Notes: generated by a model not told the origin, from the letters alone. Shown: positions 8,991 to 18,449, counted from the first letter of the stretch. The stretch: 40,370 nucleotides of DNA from Clostridia bacterium (GCA_003252135.1 QKDK01000071.1:1-40370); one strand, 5' to 3'. A program made the numbers and translations.

Positions 8991-9896
8991 ATGCAAAAAG
9001 CAACGGCTAAAAAAGTTAAAAATAAAATTTATATCGGCAGCAGAACATTTGATGTCATTCTGATACTGTTCATGCTTGGCTTCTGTGTCATTATGCTGTA
9101 TCCGTTTTTAAATGTTATAGCAATTTCGCTCTCCAGCAGAAGGATGATCAGTTCGGGAATGGTAAGCTGGTTCCCAAGAGAGTTCACAACAGTCGGTTAC
9201 TCTTTATTGTTCGAAGAAGCTTCCATCTGGAGAGGATATGCCAATACATTCATCATAGCAATCGGTGCAACAGCAGTGAATCTGGTACTGACATCAACAC
9301 TTGCATACACCATGTCGATCAACGATTTTGTATTGAAAAAGCAGCTGTCCGTGTTCCTGCTGGTCACAATGTTCTTCAGCGGCGGTACAGTACCGACTTA
9401 TCTTCTGATTCAAAAGCTGAACCTGATGAACAACTGGTGGTCACTGATCCTACCGAATGCAGTGTCAGCTTATAATGTTTTCGTTTACAGAGCTTTTTAT
9501 AAGGGAATCTCATCAGAGATCAGAGAAGCTTCAAGAATAGACGGTGCCGGAGAGATAAAAATACTTACAAGGATCTATCTGCCGCTGTCGAAAGCACTAT
9601 ATGCCACCTTTGGACTTTTTGCAATGGTCAATGTCTGGAATAGTTACTACGAAGCACTCCTTTATATAAAGGACGGCAGCAAACAGCCGATCCAGATGAT
9701 CTTGCGCAAGATAGTTTTCACAAGCGGATTAAGCGATATGACCGGAACAACTGAAATGCTCAATAATGGAGAGCTCAGTGCACTGAACGTACAGTATGCC
9801 TGTATCATTGCGACCATAGGTCCTATTCTGCTGGTCTATCCGTTCATACAGAAATATTTTGCACAGGGCATGCAGTTAGGAGCTGTCAAAGGGTAA
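8991..9896 (+). CDS. Sugar ABC transporter permease (LplC/YtcP type)
   Basis: A 301-residue permease of the MalG/LplC type. It has an N-terminal TM near residues 22-42, the motif PFLNVIAISLSS typical of YtcP-like proteins, a GGTVPTYLLI segment, and an EAA loop at about 178-198 (REASRIDGAGEIKILTRIYL). The C-terminus QKYFAQGMQLGAVKG is the subgroup's usual end. The ribosome site GAGGTGAAGG lies directly before ATG. It follows the first permease by 81 nt and precedes a binding lipoprotein by 71 nt, giving the order permease, permease, binding protein in one operon. Confidence 0.93.
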   Translation: MQKATAKKVKNKIYIGSRTFDVILILFMLGFCVIMLYPFLNVIAISLSSRRMISSGMVSWFPREFTTVGYSLLFEEASIWRGYANTFIIAIGATAVNLVLTSTLAYTMSINDFVLKKQLSVFLLVTMFFSGGTVPTYLLIQKLNLMNNWWSLILPNAVSAYNVFVYRAFYKGISSEIREASRIDGAGEIKILTRIYLPLSKALYATFGLFAMVNVWNSYYEALLYIKDGSKQPIQMILRKIVFTSGLSDMTGTTEMLNNGELSALNVQYACIIATIGPILLVYPFIQKYFAQGMQLGAVKG

Positions 9897-9967
9897 GGGA
9901 TATGGTTACAGCGGGTACTATGAACCGATGTGATAAATGGTCAGAAAAACTATAAGGAGGGTAACAA

Positions 9968-11770
9968 ATGAAAAGAATGAAACATTCCATAGTTATGTTA
10001 TTGGTACTTGCTATGACGATCAGCGCGTTCAGCGGCTGCGGCAGCAGTAGTAATAATACAGCTAACAGTGGGGCGGACACAACAGCAGCAACAGCAACAA
10101 CAGCAGCAACAGCAACGCCTGCACCAACTTCAGCAGCAACAGACAGCAACGCAGGAACAGATACAACGGCACCGGAAGAGGGTACTGCAGCTGCCAACGG
10201 CATCGTGCTTCCTGAACTTACAGACGGTACACTGTCACTGACAGTAAGCATCGCAGATTTCAATCAGAGTTCAGACGGTACCAAAATGCAGCAGTTATGG
10301 CAGGAGAAGATGGAAAAATATCTTGGCTGCAAGCTTGATATTACATGGCAGCGCACCCCATGGGCTGACTTTAGAACCAATGAGCTTGTTGTTCTTCAGT
10401 CAGGCGAAGTACCGGATGTGTCCAGTTATTCACAGGGAACAGCAATCAATGAGTACGGTGATGACGGAATCGTATTAAATATTGCAGACTATAAGGATTA
10501 TCTGTATTACTATCCTGAATATGTTAATGATACCAACGGCGGTGAAGCTTTTGCGTATAACGCAGACGGATCCATGTACTACTTTATGGATGGCTTCGAC
10601 AATACACAGGATATTCAGGGCGCACAGTCCTTTACGGGATTTGCATACCGTTTTGATGTACTGCAGGCAAACAACCTGACACCGGCTACAACACTTGATG
10701 AGTTCACAACACTTTGTGCATCACTTCAGGGCCTGATCGACAGCGGTGCATCCGATGCACAGTATGTTATGATGAACAGTACAAAAGACTATGCTTTCTA
10801 CCGTGGATTCGTAGGAATCTATCACACATGGGATACTCTTTACTGGAATGGTTCTGAATGGGCATTCGGACCTGTTGAAGATAATTTCAGAGAAATGCTT
10901 GCATACCTGAACACCTTATGGAATGCAGGATATATCGATCCTGAGATGGGAACAGCAGATTACAATGCAGGAACAACAAAAGCATCAACAGGCGTAGCGC
11001 TTGTTTGTCCGAACCTCTGGGCAGGAAGTGTTGCAGGATGGAATACAGCAACAACAATAGAAGGACTTCAGTGGGGACTTGCCTATCTTCCTGAGAACAC
11101 AAAATACGGTACAGCATGGAAATGGGGCTCAAAACAGGACGGAAAATCTCTGAATGCTCAGATGGGAATCTACATTTCAGCTGACGTTGCAAATCCGGAA
11201 TATGTTGTCGCTATGATCGATTATCAGTATTCTGATGAGATGGTAGAGATGATGAACTGGGGCGTTGAAGGTGAAACATATACTGCATCAGCAGATGGAA
11301 ATACTTTCTCAGATGCGATCATGAGTGCTGCCAGCCCTGCAACAGAAGTTGCTAACTATGGTATTATGTCATCTTCCGTATGCCGTTCCGGTATTCCTTT
11401 CACTCCGCTTGATTTTTCAGCAATGACTTCTGTATCATCAATTCCTGAGCCTTGGTGGAATGCAACAAATGGTTTCTATGAAGGAAAATACTGGATCGAA
11501 TCAGATGCAAACGGCGGAGCAGATTCTGTATCTCCTTATGACAGACCACCGGTACTTCGTTTGACCGCAGATGAATCAACTGCTAAATCACAGCTTGCTT
11601 CTGCATGTGAGACTTATGCAAGAGAGTATGCATATAAGTTCATCACAGGTGAAATGGATATCAACAATGACAGCGACTGGAATACTTACGTAGATGGTGT
11701 AAAGAGCCAGGCTGAAGAAGATTTTGATTCAACACTTGAAATGCTGAATGCAAATTCAGTGACCAACTAA
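9968..11770 (+). CDS. Extracellular solute-binding lipoprotein, second copy
   Basis: A 600-residue binding lipoprotein. The signal peptide ends in FSGC (C24), followed by a Ser/Thr/Ala/Pro linker of about 50 residues built from ACA/GCA-rich codons, then a large binding domain. That domain starts with LTVSIADFNQSSDGTKMQQLW and contains aromatic-rich stretches (DTLYWNGSEWAFGP, YGTAWKWGSKQDGK) suited to stacking on sugars. The AAGGAGGG site sits 7 nt before ATG. It is the natural partner of the two preceding permeases. A strong hairpin directly downstream suggests this message is largely terminated before the rhamnosidase gene. The ligand cannot be read from sequence. Confidence 0.9.
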   Translation: MKRMKHSIVMLLVLAMTISAFSGCGSSSNNTANSGADTTAATATTAATATPAPTSAATDSNAGTDTTAPEEGTAAANGIVLPELTDGTLSLTVSIADFNQSSDGTKMQQLWQEKMEKYLGCKLDITWQRTPWADFRTNELVVLQSGEVPDVSSYSQGTAINEYGDDGIVLNIADYKDYLYYYPEYVNDTNGGEAFAYNADGSMYYFMDGFDNTQDIQGAQSFTGFAYRFDVLQANNLTPATTLDEFTTLCASLQGLIDSGASDAQYVMMNSTKDYAFYRGFVGIYHTWDTLYWNGSEWAFGPVEDNFREMLAYLNTLWNAGYIDPEMGTADYNAGTTKASTGVALVCPNLWAGSVAGWNTATTIEGLQWGLAYLPENTKYGTAWKWGSKQDGKSLNAQMGIYISADVANPEYVVAMIDYQYSDEMVEMMNWGVEGETYTASADGNTFSDAIMSAASPATEVANYGIMSSSVCRSGIPFTPLDFSAMTSVSSIPEPWWNATNGFYEGKYWIESDANGGADSVSPYDRPPVLRLTADESTAKSQLASACETYAREYAYKFITGEMDINNDSDWNTYVDGVKSQAEEDFDSTLEMLNANSVTN

Positions 11771-11791
11771 GCGTTAATAATTGTATGGATT

Positions 11792-11868
11792 GCTTTTGGG
11801 TAAGACATCATTAAGGGACAGATGTTCCTGGGACTTTGGAATGAATGTCTTACCCAAAAGCTTTTTTA
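11792..11868 (+). terminator. Intrinsic terminator with a long loop
   Basis: A perfect 17-bp stem (11792-11808 with 11845-11861) is followed by TTTTTTATA. The 36-nt loop contains a smaller possible hairpin (AGGGACA with TGTTCCT, one G-U pair). It lies just after the binding lipoprotein gene and before the GH78 gene, so it probably separates transporter from enzyme expression. Confidence 0.8.
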
Positions 11869-11978
11869 TAAAGATCAGAACCATGGTAAAATCTGGTTTG
11901 CCCATTTTGCTTAAAACAGGGTGAGAAAAGTCATCACATGAAAGGGTTTTAAAACTCACAAATAGGATGGATGATAGT

Positions 11979-14570
11979 ATGAAGATAACGAATTTACGAA
12001 CAGAGTACCTGATAGAACCTGTCGGGGTCGACAGCAGACAGCCGCGATTTGGCTGGAATGCCGAAACAAAGGCAAAGAACTGGATTCAGGAAGCATATCG
12101 TCTCAGGGTCGGAAAAAGCAGAGAGGCTCTTGTCAGAGATGAAACTATTTTTGATACAGGGCGTGTAATGAGCAAAGATATGCAGCACATACCTTATTGC
12201 GGCGAGGAACTGGTATCGGATACGGATTATTACTGGACAGTATATGTGTGGGGGAACAACGGGGAAGAACCAAAAGTAAGTGAAACAGCTTTTTTTCGCA
12301 CAGGCTTACTAGAAGCCGCGGACTGGCAGGGTAAATGGATAGGTGAGACAAAAGATCACTGCAGCCATATATTCCGCAGGACCATGCAGTTGGAAAAGAA
12401 AGTAATAAGAGCAAGCCTTTTTGTCTGCGGGCTTGGACATTTTGAATGCGAAATTAATGGGAAAAAGGTTTCCGACCATGTGTTGGAACCCGGCTGGACC
12501 AATTATGATAAAACCTGTCTGTATGCATCTTATGATATTGCAGACTATCTTGTAACAGGAAACAACGCCATCGGATTTATACTGGGAGACGGCATGTTCA
12601 ATCTTCCCGGAGGAAGGTATGTATATTATGAGCGCAGCTACGGTAAAATGAAGCTGCTGATGCAGATGAACATTACTTATTCGGACGGAACAAAGGAAAG
12701 CTTTATCACCGATGAAAACTTTCATATGGCAGTGAGTCCGCTGACTTTCTGCTGTATTTATGGAGGTGAGGACTATGACAGCAGACTGCTGCCGGCAGGT
12801 TATTCAAAAGCTGATTTTATAGAACATGAAGGTTTTTCACCTGCCGTTATAACAGAACCGCCAAAAGGAAAACTGAAGGCACAGATGCAGCCGCCGGTCA
12901 AAGTAATGCAGACTTATGCTCCGGTAAAAATCATGGAGACCGGTCCCGATGTGTATTTATATGATTTCGGTGTCAATTTTTCCGGCTGGGTGAGAATACA
13001 TATAAAGTCACGCGGAGATCAGAGCGGCACAAAGATCACGCTTACACCGGGTGAGATTTTAGATAAGAACAATGTTCCGGACCAAAAGGTAACGGGACGC
13101 GGATATCACTGGGAATATACCATGAATGAAACAAATGAGCAGGAATATGCCCCAAGATTCACGTATACTGGTTTTCGGTATCTGCAGGTCGAAGGAGCAC
13201 TGCCGTTACAGTTTTCACTGAACAACAAGAGTCAGCCGGTACTGGACAGTGTGCAGGGTGAATTTATCTATCCGAATCTTGGAGCAAAAGGTGATTTTCA
13301 TTGTTCCGAGCAGCTTTTTAATGATATACACAAAATCATCCTGCAGGCTGTCCTCAGTAATACCAAAAGCTATCTGACCGACTGTCCGCATCGCGAGAAG
13401 CTTCCGTGGCTCGAGCAGAGCTACCTGATCGGACCGTCCATGATGGCGAACTTTGACTATCAGAGCCTGTATGAAAAGATCGAACAGGATATGACGGATG
13501 CACAGCGTGAAACAGGACTGGTTCCCGATATTTCGCCTGAATATATTGTCTTTGGCTATCATAAAGGCTTTGTCGACTCACCGGAGTGGGGCAGTGCCTG
13601 TATTATCAATCCCTGGCTGCTGTATAAGAAGTATGGCAATACCCGGCTGTTTGCTCAATACTATGATGTAATGAAAAAATACCTTGATTATCTTTCGGGA
13701 ATGACACATCACCATATACTGCACCACGGTCTCGGCGACTGGCTGGACATCGGTCCTTGTAAACCGCATTCCCAGAACACGCCGGTTCCTGTTATTGCGA
13801 CCGCAATCTATTATTATGATCTTTGTATTATGGAAAAAGTTGCGGGGATGCTGGGAAAGCATGAGGATGCTAAAGGGTTTGCGGCATTGAAAACAGAAGT
13901 GTTCAGAGAATATAATCTGCAGTTCTTCGATGATCAAACCTTCCGATATGCGACCGGAAGTCAGGCCGCGCAGGCAATGAGCCTGATGGCCGGACTTGTC
14001 CCGGAGGAATATGAGGAAAAGGTACTGAATTATCTTGTCCGGGATATTAAGGGACGCGGTTATGCAATTACGGCAGGTGATATAGGACATCCTTTTGTGA
14101 CCGCAGCTTTGATGACCTATGGAAGGTCTGATATTTTATATGAAATGACAAAGATCACAGACCGTCCGGGGTATGGATACCAGGTCATGCACGGTGCAAC
14201 AACACTGGCAGAAGAATGGGACGGCCCGGACCAAGAGAATCCGCACGGCTCACAGAATCATCTGATGCTCGGCAGCATCGATGCATGGTTCTACAACGGA
14301 CTTGCCGGTATTGGCACCTTTTGGACAGAATCAGAGTTTGATGAAATCATCATCAGACCTTATTTTGCACAGGATGTTAGTGAAGCTTATGCAAAAATTC
14401 CTCATCCTTACGGAGAAGCATCGATTCATTGGATAAAACAGGAGGAGATGGTGCTGGTCGAAGTGCAGATACCGCCGAATGCAAGAGCAAGACTGATCTG
14501 CGATCATGATAAAAGCATGAGAACATTTGGTTCCGGGTATCATGAATTTGAATATACTGTCCCGGTCTGA
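11979..14570 (+). CDS. GH78 alpha-L-rhamnosidase
   Basis: An 863-residue GH78 protein, expected to remove terminal alpha-L-rhamnose with inversion. The N-terminal fibronectin-like part begins MKITNLRTEYLIEPVGVD; a beta-sandwich follows at about 115-290 (FVCGLGHFECEINGKKV, EPGWTNYDKT), then the (alpha/alpha)6 catalytic barrel. The catalytic-entry motif reads DCPHREKLPWLEQ (468-480), a variant of the canonical DCPxRxERLGWTGD; downstream are GLVPDISPEY, DSPEWGSA (E536), GLGDWLDIGP (D587) and TLAEEWDGP (E745/E746, region of the general base). ATG 11979 is chosen over 11967 because the family starts there and the GGATGG purines serve it better. There is no signal peptide, so it is probably cytoplasmic. 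Confidence 0.92.
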   Translation: MKITNLRTEYLIEPVGVDSRQPRFGWNAETKAKNWIQEAYRLRVGKSREALVRDETIFDTGRVMSKDMQHIPYCGEELVSDTDYYWTVYVWGNNGEEPKVSETAFFRTGLLEAADWQGKWIGETKDHCSHIFRRTMQLEKKVIRASLFVCGLGHFECEINGKKVSDHVLEPGWTNYDKTCLYASYDIADYLVTGNNAIGFILGDGMFNLPGGRYVYYERSYGKMKLLMQMNITYSDGTKESFITDENFHMAVSPLTFCCIYGGEDYDSRLLPAGYSKADFIEHEGFSPAVITEPPKGKLKAQMQPPVKVMQTYAPVKIMETGPDVYLYDFGVNFSGWVRIHIKSRGDQSGTKITLTPGEILDKNNVPDQKVTGRGYHWEYTMNETNEQEYAPRFTYTGFRYLQVEGALPLQFSLNNKSQPVLDSVQGEFIYPNLGAKGDFHCSEQLFNDIHKIILQAVLSNTKSYLTDCPHREKLPWLEQSYLIGPSMMANFDYQSLYEKIEQDMTDAQRETGLVPDISPEYIVFGYHKGFVDSPEWGSACIINPWLLYKKYGNTRLFAQYYDVMKKYLDYLSGMTHHHILHHGLGDWLDIGPCKPHSQNTPVPVIATAIYYYDLCIMEKVAGMLGKHEDAKGFAALKTEVFREYNLQFFDDQTFRYATGSQAAQAMSLMAGLVPEEYEEKVLNYLVRDIKGRGYAITAGDIGHPFVTAALMTYGRSDILYEMTKITDRPGYGYQVMHGATTLAEEWDGPDQENPHGSQNHLMLGSIDAWFYNGLAGIGTFWTESEFDEIIIRPYFAQDVSEAYAKIPHPYGEASIHWIKQEEMVLVEVQIPPNARARLICDHDKSMRTFGSGYHEFEYTVPV

Positions 14571-14632
14571 TAAATAATGTCAGAATATAAAAGTATCACG
14601 CTGCAGACAGGCCAAATGAAGGAGGTTCCAAG

Positions 14633-15655
14633 ATGATTTCAATCACAGATACAAGAATCAATCAATATATGACACCATACCGCTATGGTGCACCGGTGCT
14701 GACCGGCTCAGGGAAAGAAGGCGCTTTTGATGCCAAAGGGGTTGATATACCGTTTGTGTTCTGGCATAACGATCGATTCTACATGCTTTATACCGGGTTT
14801 GACGGCATTGGGTATCAGTCAGCTCTCGCCACCAGCGATGATCTGCTGCACTGGGAGCATAAGGGAATCATTCTGTGCCGTGAAGAGGGTTCTGGCAGAT
14901 GGGATGCCATCGGCGGGGCTGCAACATGGATGATCAAGGAAAGTGACAACTTTCAGGATCTGCCGCAGTTGAAAAAAATAAATGGTAAATACTGGATGGT
15001 GTATCATTCCTATCCAAAAAACGGTTATGAAGCCGGTCCTGCAGAAATCGGTCTAGCCTGGTGCGAGTCAGAAGATTTGATGACATGGAAACGCCTTGAT
15101 GCTCCTGTATTCTCCTGGAAGGATGGAGAGCCCTGGGAAATGGGCGGGCTGTACAAGGCCTGCATTGTACATTTTAATGACAACTGGTATATGTTCTATA
15201 ATGCTAAGAACCAGGAAGCCAGATGGATCGAGCAGACGGGAATGGCAGTATCAAAAGATCTGTTCCAATGGGAACGCTGCGATAAAAATCCGGTTCTTCG
15301 TATAGGAGAAAAGACATGGGATGGAAGATTTGTTTCAGATCCTTATATTCTGAAGGACAAAGATATGTATGTAAATTTTTATTTTGGCTATGACAATGGA
15401 CATGCACAGGAAGGACTTGCACTCTCTAAAAACCTGACAGACTGGGAGAAGGTAGATCTGCCCATTCTGACAAGCGGAATATCCGGCAGCCTTGATCAGA
15501 ATCATGCACATAAAGCGTCTATTGTTATGTACAATGGGACACTGTATCATTTTTACTGTGCTACCAGACCAAACAGACCTGGGGATCTGACAAGTGTTTT
15601 TGAAGAGTTCAGAACGATTACCGTGGCAGCAAGCAGGCCGTTCAATTTACGTTGA
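14633..15655 (+). CDS. Five-bladed beta-propeller glycosidase (GH43/32/130-like clan)
   Basis: A 340-residue protein with repeated blade motifs: FVFWHNDRFYMLYTGFDG, IGLAWCESEDLMTWKR, WYMFYNAKNQ, GMAVSKDLFQWERC, MYVNFYFGYDNGH and GLALSKNLTDWEK. The pattern of short strands ending in D-L-x-x-W is the hallmark of the GH43/62/32/68/117/130 fold. Candidate acidic catalytic residues are D33 or D38 (AFDAKGVDIP), E169 (PWEMGGLYKA) and D236 (VSDPYIL). I cannot assign it to a numbered family. It has no signal peptide. The AAGGAGG site is ideal, and the gene lies between a rhamnosidase and a GH106-like gene, suggesting it removes another side-chain sugar from the same glycan. Confidence 0.75.
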   Translation: MISITDTRINQYMTPYRYGAPVLTGSGKEGAFDAKGVDIPFVFWHNDRFYMLYTGFDGIGYQSALATSDDLLHWEHKGIILCREEGSGRWDAIGGAATWMIKESDNFQDLPQLKKINGKYWMVYHSYPKNGYEAGPAEIGLAWCESEDLMTWKRLDAPVFSWKDGEPWEMGGLYKACIVHFNDNWYMFYNAKNQEARWIEQTGMAVSKDLFQWERCDKNPVLRIGEKTWDGRFVSDPYILKDKDMYVNFYFGYDNGHAQEGLALSKNLTDWEKVDLPILTSGISGSLDQNHAHKASIVMYNGTLYHFYCATRPNRPGDLTSVFEEFRTITVAASRPFNLR

Positions 15656-15743
15656 GAAAGAGCGCTCAACGTGTTTTCGCCTGCGAAATCCTCGGCTCAA
15701 ACTAAGATTATGCGCAGAGAACATGCGCAGAATAGGGGAAGTT

Positions 15744-18365
15744 ATGAAGTGTGTTGAACAGTTACTGTCCGGAAAGGGGTCGAACCATATCCTTCCTTTC
15801 CTGTGGATGCACGGAGAATCCAAGGATATTCTCAGAGAAGAAGTGGAGAGAATTGCGGAGTGCAAAATTAAGGAAATCTGTCTTGAATCACGACCTTATC
15901 CCGGATATTGTACAGACCGCTGGTTCGACGATCTGGGTTTTCTTATAGAGGAAGCAAAGAAGAACGATATGAAGCTCTGGATCCTGGATGATGATAAATT
16001 TCCGACAGGGCATGCAAACGGAGGATTTGCTAAGCATCCTGAACTTGCGAAGGTCTACCTTGCAGAACGCCACATGGATATCATTGGGCCGGCCAGAGAC
16101 GGGGCCGTGCTGGTGTCTCCATTTCTTGGAAAAGATGGAAAGCTTATCTCAATTCTTGCTTTTCCAAAGCCAGACACGGATACACTTGATGTTTCTGAGC
16201 AGGGAGTGATCGATCTGACAGACCGGTATTATGATGATTTTGTACATTTTGATCTTCCTGAAGGGAGATACCGGTTGTTCGTGCTCTTTACAACAAGGCA
16301 GGGCGGCGGACGACAGGAGTATATGAATCTGATCGATGCTGCTTCTGTCCGCGTATTGATCGATGAAGTATATGAGACACATTATAAAAAATTTGGACAT
16401 GAATTCGGGAAAACAATTCTCGGATTTTTTACCGATGAGCCTGAGCTTGGCAATACAGCGGGATATTCTTTTACAGACATGCTGGGAAAGGGGAATGTCA
16501 GACTGCCCTGGAGCGATGAACTAAAGTGTATACTGGAGGAAAAATGGGGTGCTGACCTTGCCATTCATCTGATTTCTCTCTGGTATAGTACAGGAAGCAA
16601 AACAGGAGTATTGCGCAGTGAATACATGGATGCAGTTACTTCACTGGTGGACCGCTGTTTTGCAGGTCAGATCGGTACATGGTGCAGCAATCATAAAGTG
16701 GAGTACATCGGTCATATTATAGAGGATGATAACGCGCATGCAAGACTCGGATGCAGTATCGGACATTATTTCAGAGCTCAGAAGGGGCAGCATATGTCTG
16801 GTATTGATGTCGTGCACCATCAGATCGTTCCCGGGTTCACTGAACGAATCCATCAATGGATCGCCGGTGATGCAGACGGTGAATTTTTCCACTTTGGACT
16901 TGCAAAGCTCGGAAGTTCTCTGGCTCATATTGATGTGGAAAAGAAGGGAAGAGCGTTATGCGAGATTTTTGGAAATTATGGATGGGCAGAAGGTGTTTCT
17001 CTGATGAAATGGCTCACAGACCACATGCTGGTTCGCGGAATCAATGAATTCGTTCCGCATGCTTTTTCTCCGCTGTTTCCGGACAGAGACTGCCCGCCGC
17101 ATTTTTATGCCAGAGGAAATAACCCGCAGTTCCGTGCTTTTTCGGCACTCATGAAATATATGAATCGTATGGCACATCTGCTAAGCGATGGTGTGCATGT
17201 TGCGGATGCACTGCTGCTCTATCACGCAGAAGCAGAATGGAGCGGTGGAAAGACACAGCTTTTTCAGGTGCCGATGCGAGCTCTTCTGGAGGAACAGCTC
17301 GATGCCGATGTGATTTCTGCTGATCTGCTGCTGGAAGGCAATGTATCTGTTAAAAACGGAAGATGGCTGGCCAACAAGGAAAGCTATGGCTGTCTGATTC
17401 TTCCGTATGCTGATTATATTCCTGTAAAAGCAGTGGCAGCAGTGATCGAAGGCGCTAAAAATGGTGGGAAAGTCTATATGACAGACAGACTTCCGCTTGC
17501 AGATACAGCATTCCAGGCATTGCCAAAGGCATTTTTACAGGCAGTTACTGTTGTTCCGTTAAATCAGCTGACCGAGACAATAAGGAAGCAGCAGCTGACC
17601 GAGATGAAATGCAGTACAAAGCATAAGGATCTTCGTTTTTACTGTTACATCAAAGAAGGCTGCAAAGTTTATTATTTCTTCAATGAAAGTATTACAGAAG
17701 TCATAAATACCAGCATCACGATACAGCACGGAAGATATACCATGGTAACCGAATATAATGCTATGGATAATACTGCCGAAAGCTTTCGTGTAGAAAATCA
17801 GCAGCTAACGCTTCAACTGCATCCTGGTGAAGCTAAGATATTTCTTTTTGATGAAAATATATGCAGTGAACAGCAGATTAATATATATAAGCAGAACTGC
17901 ACGGTGCAAAAGAAAAGAGAATGCAAGGAGACGACACAGCTTGACCTCGACTGGAAAGTGTCCATATCTGCAGCCGGAAAGGATATGTTTTTTACAGAAA
18001 AGCTGAGAATTCCTGCTGAAGGTACTCTGCCGAATATGAATAGCAAAGGATACTTCACTAATTTTTCAGGAACCTTCCGGTATGAAGGAAATATGCTGCT
18101 TGATAAAGGGAAAGAGGATATTTACAGACTTACTCTTCCAAGGATCGGTGATACGGCAGAAGTCTTCATCAACGGATTATCTGCGGGAATGATCCTGCAG
18201 AACCACGGAATGCTGAATATAACTGATTTTCTGATATCAGGGAATAATCATATTACGATCGATGTGACCAATACCTTGGTATGGATGATCAAAGACGGAG
18301 CTTCCACACATCTTCAGGTCGATGCTACAGGACTTCTAAAAGCACCTGTCCTGCAGATATACTGA
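15744..18365 (+). CDS. Large GH106-like glycosidase with C-terminal jelly-roll domain
   Basis: An 873-residue protein. The N-terminal TIM-barrel-like part has ICLESRPYPGYC, the motif MKLWILDDDKFPTGHANGGF (76-95) and GFFTDEPELGN (D230/E231, likely active-site acids), all resembling the GH106 alpha-L-rhamnosidase and related glycosyl hydrolase families. The last 150 or so residues form a jelly-roll carbohydrate-binding-like domain (FSGTFRYEG, AEVFINGLSAG, NHITIDVTNTLVWMI). The frame is open back to 15594, overlapping the previous gene, but only the ATG at 15744 has a good AGGGGA site and starts at the conserved MKCVEQLLSGKG. No signal peptide is seen. The stop codon is the first base triplet of a 29-bp tandem repeat. 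Substrate could be rhamnoside or another deoxy- or uronyl linkage. Confidence 0.7.
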   Translation: MKCVEQLLSGKGSNHILPFLWMHGESKDILREEVERIAECKIKEICLESRPYPGYCTDRWFDDLGFLIEEAKKNDMKLWILDDDKFPTGHANGGFAKHPELAKVYLAERHMDIIGPARDGAVLVSPFLGKDGKLISILAFPKPDTDTLDVSEQGVIDLTDRYYDDFVHFDLPEGRYRLFVLFTTRQGGGRQEYMNLIDAASVRVLIDEVYETHYKKFGHEFGKTILGFFTDEPELGNTAGYSFTDMLGKGNVRLPWSDELKCILEEKWGADLAIHLISLWYSTGSKTGVLRSEYMDAVTSLVDRCFAGQIGTWCSNHKVEYIGHIIEDDNAHARLGCSIGHYFRAQKGQHMSGIDVVHHQIVPGFTERIHQWIAGDADGEFFHFGLAKLGSSLAHIDVEKKGRALCEIFGNYGWAEGVSLMKWLTDHMLVRGINEFVPHAFSPLFPDRDCPPHFYARGNNPQFRAFSALMKYMNRMAHLLSDGVHVADALLLYHAEAEWSGGKTQLFQVPMRALLEEQLDADVISADLLLEGNVSVKNGRWLANKESYGCLILPYADYIPVKAVAAVIEGAKNGGKVYMTDRLPLADTAFQALPKAFLQAVTVVPLNQLTETIRKQQLTEMKCSTKHKDLRFYCYIKEGCKVYYFFNESITEVINTSITIQHGRYTMVTEYNAMDNTAESFRVENQQLTLQLHPGEAKIFLFDENICSEQQINIYKQNCTVQKKRECKETTQLDLDWKVSISAAGKDMFFTEKLRIPAEGTLPNMNSKGYFTNFSGTFRYEGNMLLDKGKEDIYRLTLPRIGDTAEVFINGLSAGMILQNHGMLNITDFLISGNNHITIDVTNTLVWMIKDGASTHLQVDATGLLKAPVLQIY

Positions 18366-18449
18366 TGTGCAGAAATTAAATACAGAAACACTGATTTGCA
18401 GAAATCAATTACAAAAACACTGATGTTCAGAAATTAAATGCAGATATAA
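18363..18449. repeat. Three imperfect 29-bp tandem repeats starting at a stop codon
   Basis: The copies are 18363-18391, 18392-18420 and 18421-18449, with about 4-5 mismatches between copies. Each begins TGAT, and the first TGA is the actual stop codon of the GH106-like gene. The third copy has diverged at its 3' end to make TATAAT (18445-18450), but no matching -35 box is evident. Confidence 0.9.

Noticed and set aside
13578-14090. 170-codon minus-strand open frame
   Set aside because: It is antisense to the catalytic domain of the first GH78 gene and shows no recognisable domain or ribosome site.
18363-18449. Tandem repeats as a CRISPR array
   Set aside because: Copies are directly adjacent with no spacers, they diverge from each other, and no cas genes are present. 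The same applies to 25282-25338.
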